From contig JAKLEA010000002.1 in the NCBI GenBank assembly GCA_022711755.1, forward strand, positions 248,001-312,000: a stretch of 64,000 nucleotides of DNA. Direction: 5' to 3'. Below the pieces are notes generated by a model. It saw only the letters and a program-made list of their open reading frames with translations. It was not told where the DNA came from and made no database searches. This stretch comes from Planctomycetota bacterium. GTDB taxonomy: Bacteria; Planctomycetota; Brocadiia; SM23-32; JAKLEA01. Positions within the stretch are counted from its first letter, which is position 1. Each line of letters opens with the position of its first letter. Shown piece by piece: positions 44,127 through 52,979 of the stretch. Both the position numbers and the translations under genes were made by a program.

Positions 44127-45272
44127 TTGCGTAAAGCCCTGGCATCCTCCTGGATCGCGATGATCGCCATCGCGATCACGGTCAACGTCCCCCCCGTGTG
44201 CCTCACGTCGGTTGAGGAATGTTTCAACCTGACGCACGCGGCGGGAGGCTTTCTGCTTTCGTCCGTTCTGCTCGGTTTCCTCTTCACGCTTGCGCTGGCC
44301 GGCCCGGCGGCGGACCGGATCGGGATGCGTCCGCTCCTGGTCGTCGCCCCAATCATGCAGATCGCCGGTCTGCTCACAAGCGCGTTCGCCCCGACGTATC
44401 GCGTCCTGGTCGCCGGGGCCTTCCTCATGGGTTCCGGCAACGGAATCCTGGAGGCGCTAGTCAATCCGATTGTCTGCCTGACCGCGCCGGAGAACAAGAC
44501 CCGCGCGGTGAACTTCCTTCATTCGTTTTACGCGATCGGCGCGGCGGCGAGCGTTCTCGGGACGTCGTTCCTGCTCAGGGCCGGCGGCGACTGGCGTCAT
44601 GCCTACCTTGTCGGCGCGGCCGTCCCGGCCATATACGGGGTCATGTACGCCCTTTCGGACCTGCCGACCCTGCCGGCGGCCCACGAGGACCGGACCGGAA
44701 CGATGCACATGCTCCGCCGGCCCGTCTTCATCCTGCTGATCTGCTGCATGTTCCTGGCGGGCGGCGCGGAGCTTGGGCCGGCGCAGTGGATACCGGCGTA
44801 CATGGAGGACGAATACGGCCTGTCCAAGTTCGGCGGCGCGCTGGTCTTCGCGCTCTTCAGCGCCGCGATGATGTGCGGGCGGCTGACCATGAGCCGGCTG
44901 AGCGAAAGCGTCAGGCCGCTCTCATTCCTCAAGGTCGCCTGCGTCTCATGCGCCGCGATGGTGGCCTTGTCCGCTCTGTTGCGCGGCAGCGTCCCGGCGG
45001 CGGTTGTGTTCTTCTTCTTTGGATTCTTCGTATCCGTCTTCTGGCCGACGCTGCTCGCCGTCAGCACGGACGCCTTCCCGCGCGCGGGGGCTACGATGTA
45101 TTCGATCCTCGGCATTTCCGGAAACGCGGGAGGCGTGTTCCCGTGGGTGGTCGGCGCGGTGGCGGACCGCTGGAGCCTGCGGGCGGCGATTGGCGTCCAT
45201 GCGATTCTGCCCTTGGCATTGCTGGGACTGCTGGTGATGGTGGGAAGGCAGACGGGGCGTCGGGACGGATGA
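44127..45272 (+). CDS. MFS transporter, sugar-permease-like
   Basis: The 381-residue protein starts at a TTG (44127) and has 12 predicted helices. The cytoplasmic signature between helices 2 and 3 is LAGPAADRIGMRPLLV; other segments, such as LFSAAMMCGRLTMSRLSE and SVFWPTLLAVSTDAFPRAGATMYSILGISGNAGG, match the fucose/sugar-permease (FHS) branch. It follows the epimerase by 57 bases. Its stop codon overlaps the ATG of the truncated RHS gene, so the island's left edge lies exactly at its 3' end without damaging it. Confidence 0.88.
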   Translation: MRKALASSWIAMIAIAITVNVPPVCLTSVEECFNLTHAAGGFLLSSVLLGFLFTLALAGPAADRIGMRPLLVVAPIMQIAGLLTSAFAPTYRVLVAGAFLMGSGNGILEALVNPIVCLTAPENKTRAVNFLHSFYAIGAAASVLGTSFLLRAGGDWRHAYLVGAAVPAIYGVMYALSDLPTLPAAHEDRTGTMHMLRRPVFILLICCMFLAGGAELGPAQWIPAYMEDEYGLSKFGGALVFALFSAAMMCGRLTMSRLSESVRPLSFLKVACVSCAAMVALSALLRGSVPAAVVFFFFGFFVSVFWPTLLAVSTDAFPRAGATMYSILGISGNAGGVFPWVVGAVADRWSLRAAIGVHAILPLALLGLLVMVGRQTGRRDG

Positions 45273-46993
45273 CTCACCGGTGCTATGAGCTTGGCGGCGA
45301 GAACCTTGCCTACTTCGCCTGGGAGCGCGACGCCGTCGGCAACAAACTCTTCACCCACAAGTTGCATGATGAGCTTGCAAGCGAGTATTATACATATGAT
45401 GACGCTCACCGCCTGACGTGGTGGCGGCAGGCAGACTGGAACGCGATGAACGCGCCGTATTACGAGATGGACTGGTCGCTGGACCCCGTGGGGAACTGGG
45501 ATTCCTACACCTACTACTACGCCTACGACGGCCAGTACGGCAAGCGCGCCCTGGACCGCTCGCACGACGCGGCCAACGAAAACGGGGACTGGCTCGCCGC
45601 CTTGGCGTGCCTGTCCCCGCTTTCGCAGACCGGAGCGCTACTGTCAGACGCCGGACTGCAGGACCCCGGCGACCCGGACACGGTGCTGGAGACCTACTTC
45701 GCCTACGACGCGGACGGGAACATGACCTCCGCGGGCAGCCCGGAGAACTTCCAGTACTACTACCGGTGGGACGGCTTCGGGCGGCTGTCCGCGGTGGAGT
45801 TGAACGGTTCGCCGGTGGTCTACTACTGCTACGACGCGCTGAACCGCCGGGTGGTGAAGTACTTCCCGGAGGGCAGCGAATACGGCCTGCCGAAGGTCTA
45901 CGTCAACGACGACCGCTGGCGCGCGCTGGAGGTCTACGAGGCGGACGACTGGGCGCAGCCTGCGATGGAGTGCGTTGACGGGGCGGGGATAGACGAGCAC
46001 GTGACGATTGAGGCCGACCCGTCCGGCCCCGGGGCGATGATCTACTACCCGCTCACGGACGACCTGGGCAGTTCCGCGCGGTTCATCAAGCACGGTTCGG
46101 CGACGCCGTCGGCGGTGATCAACTACGACCCCTACGGGCGTCCTCAGACGCCGCCGACGGTGGAAGCTCCGCTGTTCACGGGGCGCACGTACGACCTCGA
46201 GACGGGGTTCTACTACTACCGCAATCGCTATTACAGCCCGCTGATGGGAAGGTTCATCAGCCCAGACCCGGCGAGCAATCTCACGGGCGAAAACCTATAC
46301 GAATACGTAATGAGCAGACCAACTGTTGCGATAGATCCTGGCGGACAGCTGGGGGTACTGAGTGTCTCTCTGGGTGATGCATCTTGGCGTAAGAACTCGC
46401 CTCACAGATTCGAAAGTTACTTCAGGACTTCGTACACATTCATCGAGCGGGACCCGTGTTGTACAGAGGCGTGCTGGGTTCAGATCGCCAGGGATAGGAT
46501 CGAAGGCGGCGGATGGAATCCTAGTAGTACAGGATGGGTATGGTGGCACGATAAACCGGGAAAGAGTGATCACGCGTACTGCTATATGCCTTCGGGGCAT
46601 CCTGATGCGAGGTGTAATCCTAGCGGGGTGTTTGGCGTGATCTCGATGAACGACACGCCGGGTTCCGGGAAAGCTGGCCTCCTCGGCCGTATTAGGCACT
46701 ATAAAGGGCAATACGAATCGTGCGTGGTTTGCGTAACTGGTCCCGCAAAGGGGAAGACATACGCATGTGTCAAATGGGGTCACGATTTCCGACGCTTGTC
46801 ACCTGGCTGGAGAATGGCGCGTTGGATGGTTCCAGGGAACCCGCCCAACGATCTCAAAGTTGTCCCAGATGGCGCTCCTCCGGTTTTCGGCAGTGCGCCA
46901 TTGGCTTACACGGGATCTTCTGCTCTTACACCTTCGAACGACTTCGTCACTGAGTTGTCGAAGGAGGGGCTGAAGGTGTTTCCGGTGTCGTGA
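45269..46993 (+). CDS. N-terminally truncated RHS protein with variable C-terminal tail
   Basis: The 574-residue frame starts at 45269 inside the stop of the MFS gene, lacks a signal and has only the last part of an RHS shell: several YD-type repeats (YYTYDDAHRLTWW, TYFAYDADGNMTSAG), then DLETGFYYYRNRYYSPLMGRF and the core end ISPDPASNL...AIDPGGQLG. After that junction comes a 220-residue tail with Cys and His (DPCCTEACW, YCYMPSGHPDARC, CVKWGHDFRR) and a lower GC feel. In RHS proteins this tail is the variable effector. I recognise no toxin family. An overlapping membrane protein gene follows. Confidence 0.75.
   Translation: MTHRCYELGGENLAYFAWERDAVGNKLFTHKLHDELASEYYTYDDAHRLTWWRQADWNAMNAPYYEMDWSLDPVGNWDSYTYYYAYDGQYGKRALDRSHDAANENGDWLAALACLSPLSQTGALLSDAGLQDPGDPDTVLETYFAYDADGNMTSAGSPENFQYYYRWDGFGRLSAVELNGSPVVYYCYDALNRRVVKYFPEGSEYGLPKVYVNDDRWRALEVYEADDWAQPAMECVDGAGIDEHVTIEADPSGPGAMIYYPLTDDLGSSARFIKHGSATPSAVINYDPYGRPQTPPTVEAPLFTGRTYDLETGFYYYRNRYYSPLMGRFISPDPASNLTGENLYEYVMSRPTVAIDPGGQLGVLSVSLGDASWRKNSPHRFESYFRTSYTFIERDPCCTEACWVQIARDRIEGGGWNPSSTGWVWWHDKPGKSDHAYCYMPSGHPDARCNPSGVFGVISMNDTPGSGKAGLLGRIRHYKGQYESCVVCVTGPAKGKTYACVKWGHDFRRLSPGWRMARWMVPGNPPNDLKVVPDGAPPVFGSAPLAYTGSSALTPSNDFVTELSKEGLKVFPVS
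45830..46140 (+). repeat. RHS core direct repeat, copy 1
   Basis: These 311 bases recur at 48694-49004 in the same orientation with roughly 95 per cent identity by eye. They encode the YDALNRRVVKYFPEGSE to NYDPYG stretch of the RHS core. Confidence 0.85.
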
Positions 46994-47757
46994 TGCGCAT
47001 TGGCAATGCGACAAAGACAATCCTGAGATGCATGTTGTCACCCGCAAGGGCCTTCATGCGCCCCTATGGACCGTCCGGCCAGGATGCAGAGGACATCTGT
47101 AAATACAGGACGATATCATCTGTGGGGGCAACTGTCCTGACTTTTGCAGTCTGTGCAATCATGCGCTACCATGCCTTGTGCTTTCCCGATATTAATGGGA
47201 GGGGAATGAACCTGTTCTACTCGGATGAATTCGTGCAAGTTGCTGCGCTTCTTTGTTGTGGATCTGTTTTCGCTTTGCCCTGCATCAGGAAATCCGCCAG
47301 ACAAGGCAATCTCCCTACTGCGCTTCAGGCGTTGCCTATGATCCCTGTCTTCTCTATCGTTTGGATGTTCGTGCGTATCACAAGATGGTACGCGGGTCTA
47401 TGGTACGCGGGTCTGCCCCCTCCGGTTCCGGACTGGCACGCAATACTGAAACCTCTTCTTGGACAACGTGTCACTTTGAATGTTTATATTATTGGGCCAC
47501 AGCTTATGGAGTCGGCATTTGCACTTCCTGTCGTTAGTTGGCTTATATTCGTCTATCTGTGGCGAGGGATTCGCGTACGCCTATCCGTGGCCGTTTTGTG
47601 CTCCATCTTGTTGAGCGTACTAGCATTGCTTCTAGGTCTGGGAACATGGAGCGCGGTGCATAGCGCGCTCTGTTTTCCGTGGGATCATCCAGTGTTGTAC
47701 CCGCTCTTCAAGTGGCTGCCCCAGGCATATGAATTCCAGATGGGCCCTCCTCCGTAA
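46993..47757 (+). CDS. Membrane protein, candidate partner (immunity) of the RHS tail
   Basis: The 254-residue protein overlaps the RHS stop (TGATG), so it is translationally coupled; a GTG at 46990 is a possible start. It has about five hydrophobic segments (VGATVLTFAVCAIMRY, VAALLCCGSVFALP, LPMIPVFSIVWMFVRI, FALPVVSWLIFVYLWR, LSVAVLCSILLSVLALLLGLG). Base composition is less GC-rich than the flanking genes. The gene order (RHS tail, then a small overlapping gene) is typical of toxin-immunity pairs, and membrane immunity proteins often guard against membrane-active tails. No family is recognised, so this is inference from position. Confidence 0.55.
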   Translation: MRIGNATKTILRCMLSPARAFMRPYGPSGQDAEDICKYRTISSVGATVLTFAVCAIMRYHALCFPDINGRGMNLFYSDEFVQVAALLCCGSVFALPCIRKSARQGNLPTALQALPMIPVFSIVWMFVRITRWYAGLWYAGLPPPVPDWHAILKPLLGQRVTLNVYIIGPQLMESAFALPVVSWLIFVYLWRGIRVRLSVAVLCSILLSVLALLLGLGTWSAVHSALCFPWDHPVLYPLFKWLPQAYEFQMGPPP

Positions 47758-48071
47758 ACGTGGTGCGAAATAGGAAACGTTACCCTATTGTTGGTTGACG
47801 GGCCGGCGCGATGCCGTTACCCAAGAACCCAACAACCGCGGTTGTCGGGACACAGGGCGGATCGCCGGAGCACAGAGACGGGCTTGCGACGTTGCCCGAC
47901 CACCCTGCTTGTGATAGGATATAGGCGCTGTAAAATGTGGCGGGAGAGACTGGAGAGCAAAGAAGATGGATGATAATAGGGTAACGTCCCCGATTTCCAT
48001 GACAGCCTTCTGGTATAAGAGCATAATTTGACCATATGCCTTCGGACTGGAGGTAGAAGTTAAGAGTACAA
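47758..48071. other. Spacer in the RHS island carrying an inverted-repeat element
   Basis: A 13-base sequence at 47777-47789 (acgttaccctatt) is inverted exactly at 47975-47987. The arms bound about 211 bases without a convincing ORF. The structure resembles a small non-autonomous insertion. No other gene is visible in the spacer. Confidence 0.5.
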
Positions 48072-48668
48072 ATGGAAACCGGATCAGCAGAAGAACGGCG
48101 GGCATGGAAACGACGCGTCACCACCATCGGTTGTGTGTGTGTAATCGTGGCAGGGTGTCTCCTTGTTTGGCCGCGTCAGGAAAAGGAGAGCAGAATCTTC
48201 CTTGGGGCTCTCATGATAGCAATTAATTGTGGGAAGCATATGGAGAGATGGGGTTGTCTACCTCCGGATCTGGATGCTGTAGTGGCACATTCCGGACCGG
48301 AACTGGCACGGGATCTGGTCAGCCCCTACGAACAAACGCATTTTACGACACCCGCTGGAATAGTTACAAACTACCGATATATCCAGATTCCCATTGACAG
48401 TCCCCCTGAAACTGTTTGTGCTTACTACTTGCCCAGCCCAGGCGTGAAGATTCCTCTCAGGGGGCCTCCGCGCTATATAGCTTTTTTGGTAGAGTCCCTA
48501 GGGTACAATCCGCCGTGTGTCGAACTTAATAAGCGGGTTGTTAAGCGAGAGGAACTCATACTCAGCTTGCACAAGTGTTACCAAGAACTTGACAAGCTGG
48601 GGTTGATTCCAGATGATAGACGAGAGGAGTTTGAGGATTTCTACCTGCGTCCAAGAGCTGGCGAGTGA
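48072..48668 (+). CDS. Small membrane-anchored protein of unknown function in the RHS island
   Basis: The 198-residue protein has a basic N-terminus (ERRAWKRR) and one transmembrane helix (TIGCVCVIVAGCLLVW), then a soluble domain with several Cys and Pro. It resembles the pilin-like or immunity-like orphans found next to RHS tails, but I cannot name a family. It is directly followed by the truncated second RHS copy, so it may be the partner of a lost effector tail. Composition is less GC-rich than the surrounding genes. The ATG has no strong ribosome site. Confidence 0.5.
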   Translation: METGSAEERRAWKRRVTTIGCVCVIVAGCLLVWPRQEKESRIFLGALMIAINCGKHMERWGCLPPDLDAVVAHSGPELARDLVSPYEQTHFTTPAGIVTNYRYIQIPIDSPPETVCAYYLPSPGVKIPLRGPPRYIAFLVESLGYNPPCVELNKRVVKREELILSLHKCYQELDKLGLIPDDRREEFEDFYLRPRAGE

Positions 48669-48693
48669 CGGTGATACCGGAGAATTCTTCATC

Positions 48694-49004
48694 TACGACG
48701 CGCTGAACCGCCGGGTGGTGAAGTACTTCCCGGAGGGCAGCGAATACGGCCTGCCGAAGGTCTGCGTCAACGACGACCGCTGGCGCGTGCTGGAGGTCTA
48801 CGAGGCGGACGACTGGTCGCATCCGGCGGCGGAGTTCGTTGACGGGGCGGGCATAGACGAGCACGTGACGGTTGAGGCCGACCCGTCCGGCCCCGGGGCG
48901 ATGATCTACTACCCGCTCACGGACGACCTGGGCAGCGCGGCGCGGTTCATCAAGCACGGTTCGGCGACGCCGTCGGCGGTGATCAACTACGACCCGTATG
49001 GGCG
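48694..49004 (+). repeat. RHS core direct repeat, copy 2
   Basis: Counterpart of 45830-46140; differences cluster in a short block around the ADDW residues (GCG-CAG versus TCG-CAT codons), and the remainder is almost unchanged. Confidence 0.85.
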
Positions 49005-49011
49005 GCTTCAG
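48694..49011 (+). pseudogene. Orphan RHS core fragment (second copy)
   Basis: Starts with YDALNRRVVKYFPEGSE and runs to NYDPYGRLQ, parallel to residues of the first RHS gene, then is cut exactly where it meets the 3' end of the MATE gene (49008). It lacks the GRF-SPDP junction and any tail. A frame open from 48613 (and stopping at 49056 in MATE antisense) contains it. It looks like the remains of an additional RHS cassette. Confidence 0.75.
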
Positions 49012-50381
49012 AACAGCTTCTTGTGCATCCACTTCCCCGACCGGTATCTCATATAGTAGAAGAAGCTCAGGGTGCAGATGAATATCGTCCCGCCGACCCA
49101 TGCCCCCGTCGGGCCGAGCAGGAGCGACAGGCCGTAGGCCGACGGCAGGAAGAGAAGCAGCCCCAGGCTGATCTGCATGACGGCGGGCCAGAGGGTGTCC
49201 CCCGCGCCCTTCAGGCACGCGCTGACGATTATTGAGACGGCGTCGAATCCCTGAAATATAGCGGCGCAGATGAGCATCGGCCCGCCGACGCGGATGATGT
49301 CCGGATCGCTCCCGAACATCCGGATGACCTGCTCCCGGAATACCCCGAAGATCAGTCCGAGCGTGCCCATGTACCCCACGCCGACCTTGAGAGCCATGAC
49401 GATGAGCTTGTGTATGTCCGCCTTGCGGTCCTGCCCCAGCAGCCTGCCCGTCAGCACCGTAACGGCCACGCTCATGCCGACAGTGGGCATGAAGCTGAAA
49501 TGCAGGACGGTGAAGCAGATCGTGTTGGCGGCCAGGGCGATCTTGCCGAAGCGTCCGATCAGGAAATGGACGAATATGGACCATGAGATCATGTCCAGCA
49601 TCCATGTCAGCCCCATGGGAGCGCCCACGCGGACGAGTTTCCTGAGGGATTCCCGGAGGATGGCCGGCTTCTCCGCCGTGCCGTAATGCCTGCGCTGGAA
49701 GGGCGTGAGATAGACGGCCAGCAGCATCAGCAGCCATGCGTAAAGGGACAGGACCGTGCCCAGCGCCGCGCCCTCAATCCCCAGCTTCGGGAAACCCCAG
49801 TTGCCGTATATGAGGGCGTAGTTGGCTGCGACGTTCACAAGGTTGCTCAAGGCTCCGGTTCCGGCGGAAATCCACGGGCGCCCCGTGCCGTCGAAGAAGG
49901 TCGCCAGCGCGACGGCTGCGAGGTTGGCAGGGCAGCCCAGGAGTAGAACGCGGAAGTAGATGACCTCCCGCTCCATGACCTCAGGCTCATGCCCTGAAAC
50001 GCTGAACAGCCACTGGGCGCCGGGCCAAAGGAGCGCCATAAGCGCCATGCCGCCCATGATGCCCACATAAAAGGCCTGCCACGTGAAATGTGAACACTGC
50101 CTGAAATCTCCGCGACCATGGCTCTGCGATCCGAATATGTTGTTGGCGGTGACGATGCCCATGAAGAAACCCATGAACGTCCAGGCGTACATCCCGGCGG
50201 GGCCTATGGCCGCCACCTCTTCCTTGCCCAGCTTTCCGACCATCCACGTGTCCACAAGCCGCATGAGGGAGCCGACCGTGAAGCTGATGATGAGAGGCCA
50301 CGCAAGCGAGATGAGCGTAAGGAATCTCTGCCGCGGCGTGTCAAGGGCGATGGCTGTGCTGATGGCTTGTTCCTGTGTCAT
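49008..50381 (-). CDS. MATE family efflux transporter
   Basis: The 457-residue protein has the 12-helix multidrug and toxic compound extrusion layout in two related halves. The first half starts with LISLAWPLIISFTVGSLMRLVDTWMVGKLG and includes the AAIGPAGMYAWTFMGFFMGI segment; the second repeats similar motifs (KLVRVGAPMGLTWMLDMISWSIFVHFLIGRFG). Such pumps exchange Na+ or H+ for cationic drugs or metabolites. The ATG at 50381 is chosen for family length; the frame extends to 50516. Its 3' end touches the orphan RHS fragment. Confidence 0.9.
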   Translation of the reverse strand: MTQEQAISTAIALDTPRQRFLTLISLAWPLIISFTVGSLMRLVDTWMVGKLGKEEVAAIGPAGMYAWTFMGFFMGIVTANNIFGSQSHGRGDFRQCSHFTWQAFYVGIMGGMALMALLWPGAQWLFSVSGHEPEVMEREVIYFRVLLLGCPANLAAVALATFFDGTGRPWISAGTGALSNLVNVAANYALIYGNWGFPKLGIEGAALGTVLSLYAWLLMLLAVYLTPFQRRHYGTAEKPAILRESLRKLVRVGAPMGLTWMLDMISWSIFVHFLIGRFGKIALAANTICFTVLHFSFMPTVGMSVAVTVLTGRLLGQDRKADIHKLIVMALKVGVGYMGTLGLIFGVFREQVIRMFGSDPDIIRVGGPMLICAAIFQGFDAVSIIVSACLKGAGDTLWPAVMQISLGLLLFLPSAYGLSLLLGPTGAWVGGTIFICTLSFFYYMRYRSGKWMHKKLF

Positions 50382-50469
50382 GCGTGCATGGTATCGGGAA
50401 AAGAGGCGGCGGGAAAAGCCCGGCAGGATATTTTTGCTGAAGATTCCGATACAACGCTGAGGGGAAGTC

Positions 50470-51081
50470 CTATTGCGACCTGCCAACCGGGAACGGGCTG
50501 GATTGGGCGGCCCCATTCTTGCAGGCCAGGGCCACGCGCTGGCCGAGTTGATTGGCCCCGCGCATCAGGTCGGGGTGATTGATCACCTCGCCCCGGAGAT
50601 TCATTCCGTAGACCGGCATCCTGGCAACGACGCTCATACCGAGCCACTCGCAGACGGAGGCCATGTAGGCGATGACCTTCTCCGCTACGCCCTCCGTCTT
50701 AGGCATGGCCGCGACGGATATCAGGCCGACTTTCTTCCCCGGAATACGACTTTCCCACGTTGCCGGGTCGCAGAAGCATATCCAGTGATCAATCAGGGTC
50801 TTGACATGCGACGAGACTGAGAACCACCACGCGGGGGACGCCATGATTATTCCGTCAGCCGCGCGGATTTTTTCGAGAATGCCGTTGACGGTCGGGTGTT
50901 TGACGCAGTAGGAGGCGCGGGCGCATGAGTAGCACCCGTCGCAAAAATCCATGTTAAGCTCGTGCAGGACTACCTTTTCAACTTCTGCCCCGGCGTCTTT
51001 TGCGCCGGCGATCGCGCTGTCCAGCAGCAGATCTGTATTGCCTCTGGACCTTGCGCTGCCCATTATTGCGACAATTTTCAT
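50470..51081 (-). CDS. Flavodoxin-fold iron-sulfur flavoprotein (NADPH-dependent FMN reductase family)
   Basis: The 203-residue protein binds FMN (GSARSRGNTDLLLDSAI, and SPAWWFSVSSHVKTLIDHW as the loop over the flavin). The Cys motif FCDGCYSCARASYC is the compact CX2CX2CX5C arrangement of archaeal/bacterial Isf proteins, which carry a [4Fe-4S] cluster next to FMN. Isf-like enzymes shuttle electrons in anaerobes and help detoxify oxygen or quinones. It lies just upstream of the MATE gene on the same strand. Confidence 0.88.
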   Translation of the reverse strand: MKIVAIMGSARSRGNTDLLLDSAIAGAKDAGAEVEKVVLHELNMDFCDGCYSCARASYCVKHPTVNGILEKIRAADGIIMASPAWWFSVSSHVKTLIDHWICFCDPATWESRIPGKKVGLISVAAMPKTEGVAEKVIAYMASVCEWLGMSVVARMPVYGMNLRGEVINHPDLMRGANQLGQRVALACKNGAAQSSPFPVGRSQ

Positions 51082-51291
51082 TCACGGCTCCGTTACATAC
51101 AGGAACGGTTCGGCGTGCGGAGCGCCGGATTCGGGCGGCGCGGTTGGGAAAATCCCTTCCCGCGTCGCGCGTCATCCCCTGGCTGTCCCTCCAGAAACGA
51201 TGGGCGTTACGGTAATTCGGCCATGCTCATGTGTCAATGAATTATTCCTGCCGCCGACCATGGCAACTTTTTTTGCTCGTATGACGGTAAT

Positions 51292-52917
51292 TCACCGGGT
51301 CCGTTCAATTTCGATCAATATTCCTTCCGGGCATCGAGCAAGCTCGTGAAACTTGATCGGCAACAGCCTCAGCAGGTCGGGCTGTTCGACGAAGATGTAG
51401 GCTACGTCAAGCTCACGGAGTTCGCGCTCAAGATCGGCTCCCCGCAGGTTTTCGAGAAGCTGCGCGCGGAGCGGGGAGTTGATGGCGTGCAGTATCGGAT
51501 GCGCCGCGCCCCAGCGGTTGATCTGGTCAATGTTGCGCGCGAGATAGGACACGTGGATGACTGGCATGTCGAAGAATATCTGGTATGTATCGTTGAGCTG
51601 GCATCTCTCCCTGACAAGGATGAGCATCCGGCGGGAACGGTCCAGTTTGTCGAGCACAGTCCGGGATATGGCCGGATTGCGGACGGGGGAGGGATGGGAG
51701 CCGGTCGGGAATGTTTCAACCGCGCAGATCAGCATAAAGCCGGTCAGCGCCAACCTTCCGCGTCGTCCAAGTCTGCGCCCGCGTTCGGATAAAAGGAATT
51801 TGACGCCGACCGCCGCAAGACCTGCAATCCAGAACAGGGCAAACGGCAGGAACCGCCCCGGAACTCTTACGCCGCGTCCGAACGGGACAAGCCCGATCAA
51901 CCGTGACGGAATCGAGAATGGATCAAGCGCAAGGAAAAACATGGCGACCGCGAGTATGCCCATAACGCGGATAGCGCGTTTGCGTCGTTCCACTGCGAAG
52001 CCCCAGCACGCCATGGCGATGAGCGACAGCGGGATGCTGCTTCCGCTGAACTCGGTATTGCACGGCCCGCGCAACGATGCGAGCAATCCCATCGCGTGAG
52101 GGCTGAGCGCGTCCGCGAGCGATAACTTTGCGTGAAGCGGTTCCATATAAACGCCGGACGCGGGGGGGGCGAAGAACAGACAGATCAGGCTGACGCCGCC
52201 GGCGAGCGCGGGAAGCAGGAACCTGGCCTGGGCCGCAATGCCTCCGCGCGACCACAATCTGCGTCTAACCAGCCACCATGACGCGGCCAGACACGCGCAG
52301 TCTATCGCAAGCATGAAGGCTTCCAGGATCGAGGTCCAGAAACTCGCCCAGAAGCAGAGCGAGAAGACTATTCCGCGCCGGATCGAGAAGCGATTCCGGG
52401 CGTAGGAATCGAAAAGAACTGCCAGCGCTCCGCCCCAGAAGCACTGACCCAACATGTTGGGGTGGCAGTGAGCTTTAAAGGTGAAATACCCCGCGAATCC
52501 GAAGAACGCGCCCATCGCGAAAGCCGGCGCGCGCCGCTGCCCAATGCATCCGCAGGCAAATAGATAAAACGCCCATGCGCCGAACGCAAGCAGCAGCATG
52601 AGCATGATGTTGTAGCCCGCGACTGCCCCGAACAGCCGCCCTGCAGGGTAGGTAAGCATGGTAGGTAGAAAGACATGGGAGTGATAAAAGATGTCCACGC
52701 CGCCGGGCGGGAAAACCCAGTCGCAGCGGAAGGGATTTTTTCCGAGGTCAACTGCCTTCTGAAACCACCAGTAGGTCCATGGGTAGTTGAAGGCGTCCTC
52801 TGTTCCGGGCAGTTCGTCCGGGATGTGCGTTCTGATGCGGGCCAGCGTATCAGCGAAGAAGATGCAGCAGAGGATCAGATAACCGAGCAGTGCAGAGAGA
52901 TGTTCCCTGATCTTCAT
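51292..52917 (-). CDS. Multi-pass membrane protein, GT-C-like glycosyltransferase candidate
   Basis: The 541-residue protein has about 10-12 hydrophobic helices (LLGYLILCCIFFADTL, VAGYNIMLMLLLAFGAWAFYLFA). An early luminal-type loop contains an acidic cluster (DELPGTEDAFNYPWTYWWF), as in GT-C transferases that use polyprenyl-linked sugars. A C-terminal soluble part (VRERCQLNDTYQIFFDMPV) follows. The resemblance to YfhO-like or mannosyltransferase-type membrane proteins is by layout only. It follows the glycosyltransferase gene by 62 bases on the same strand, supporting a role in surface glycan assembly. Confidence 0.65.
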   Translation of the reverse strand: MKIREHLSALLGYLILCCIFFADTLARIRTHIPDELPGTEDAFNYPWTYWWFQKAVDLGKNPFRCDWVFPPGGVDIFYHSHVFLPTMLTYPAGRLFGAVAGYNIMLMLLLAFGAWAFYLFACGCIGQRRAPAFAMGAFFGFAGYFTFKAHCHPNMLGQCFWGGALAVLFDSYARNRFSIRRGIVFSLCFWASFWTSILEAFMLAIDCACLAASWWLVRRRLWSRGGIAAQARFLLPALAGGVSLICLFFAPPASGVYMEPLHAKLSLADALSPHAMGLLASLRGPCNTEFSGSSIPLSLIAMACWGFAVERRKRAIRVMGILAVAMFFLALDPFSIPSRLIGLVPFGRGVRVPGRFLPFALFWIAGLAAVGVKFLLSERGRRLGRRGRLALTGFMLICAVETFPTGSHPSPVRNPAISRTVLDKLDRSRRMLILVRERCQLNDTYQIFFDMPVIHVSYLARNIDQINRWGAAHPILHAINSPLRAQLLENLRGADLERELRELDVAYIFVEQPDLLRLLPIKFHELARCPEGILIEIERTR

Positions 52918-52979
52918 ATCCGGAACCCGCGCTTTCTACGCAATCTCAGCCTCCGGCAACGCCTGTTAACCGGGTTTCT

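Noticed and set aside
44219..45268. Upstream extension of the RHS frame through the MFS gene
   Set aside because: The translation before 45269 has no RHS character and overlaps a clearly coding MFS transporter in another frame.
51223..51300. Repeated acggtaattc near 51208 and 51287
   Set aside because: Two 10-base copies only; could be chance and is not a CRISPR-like array.
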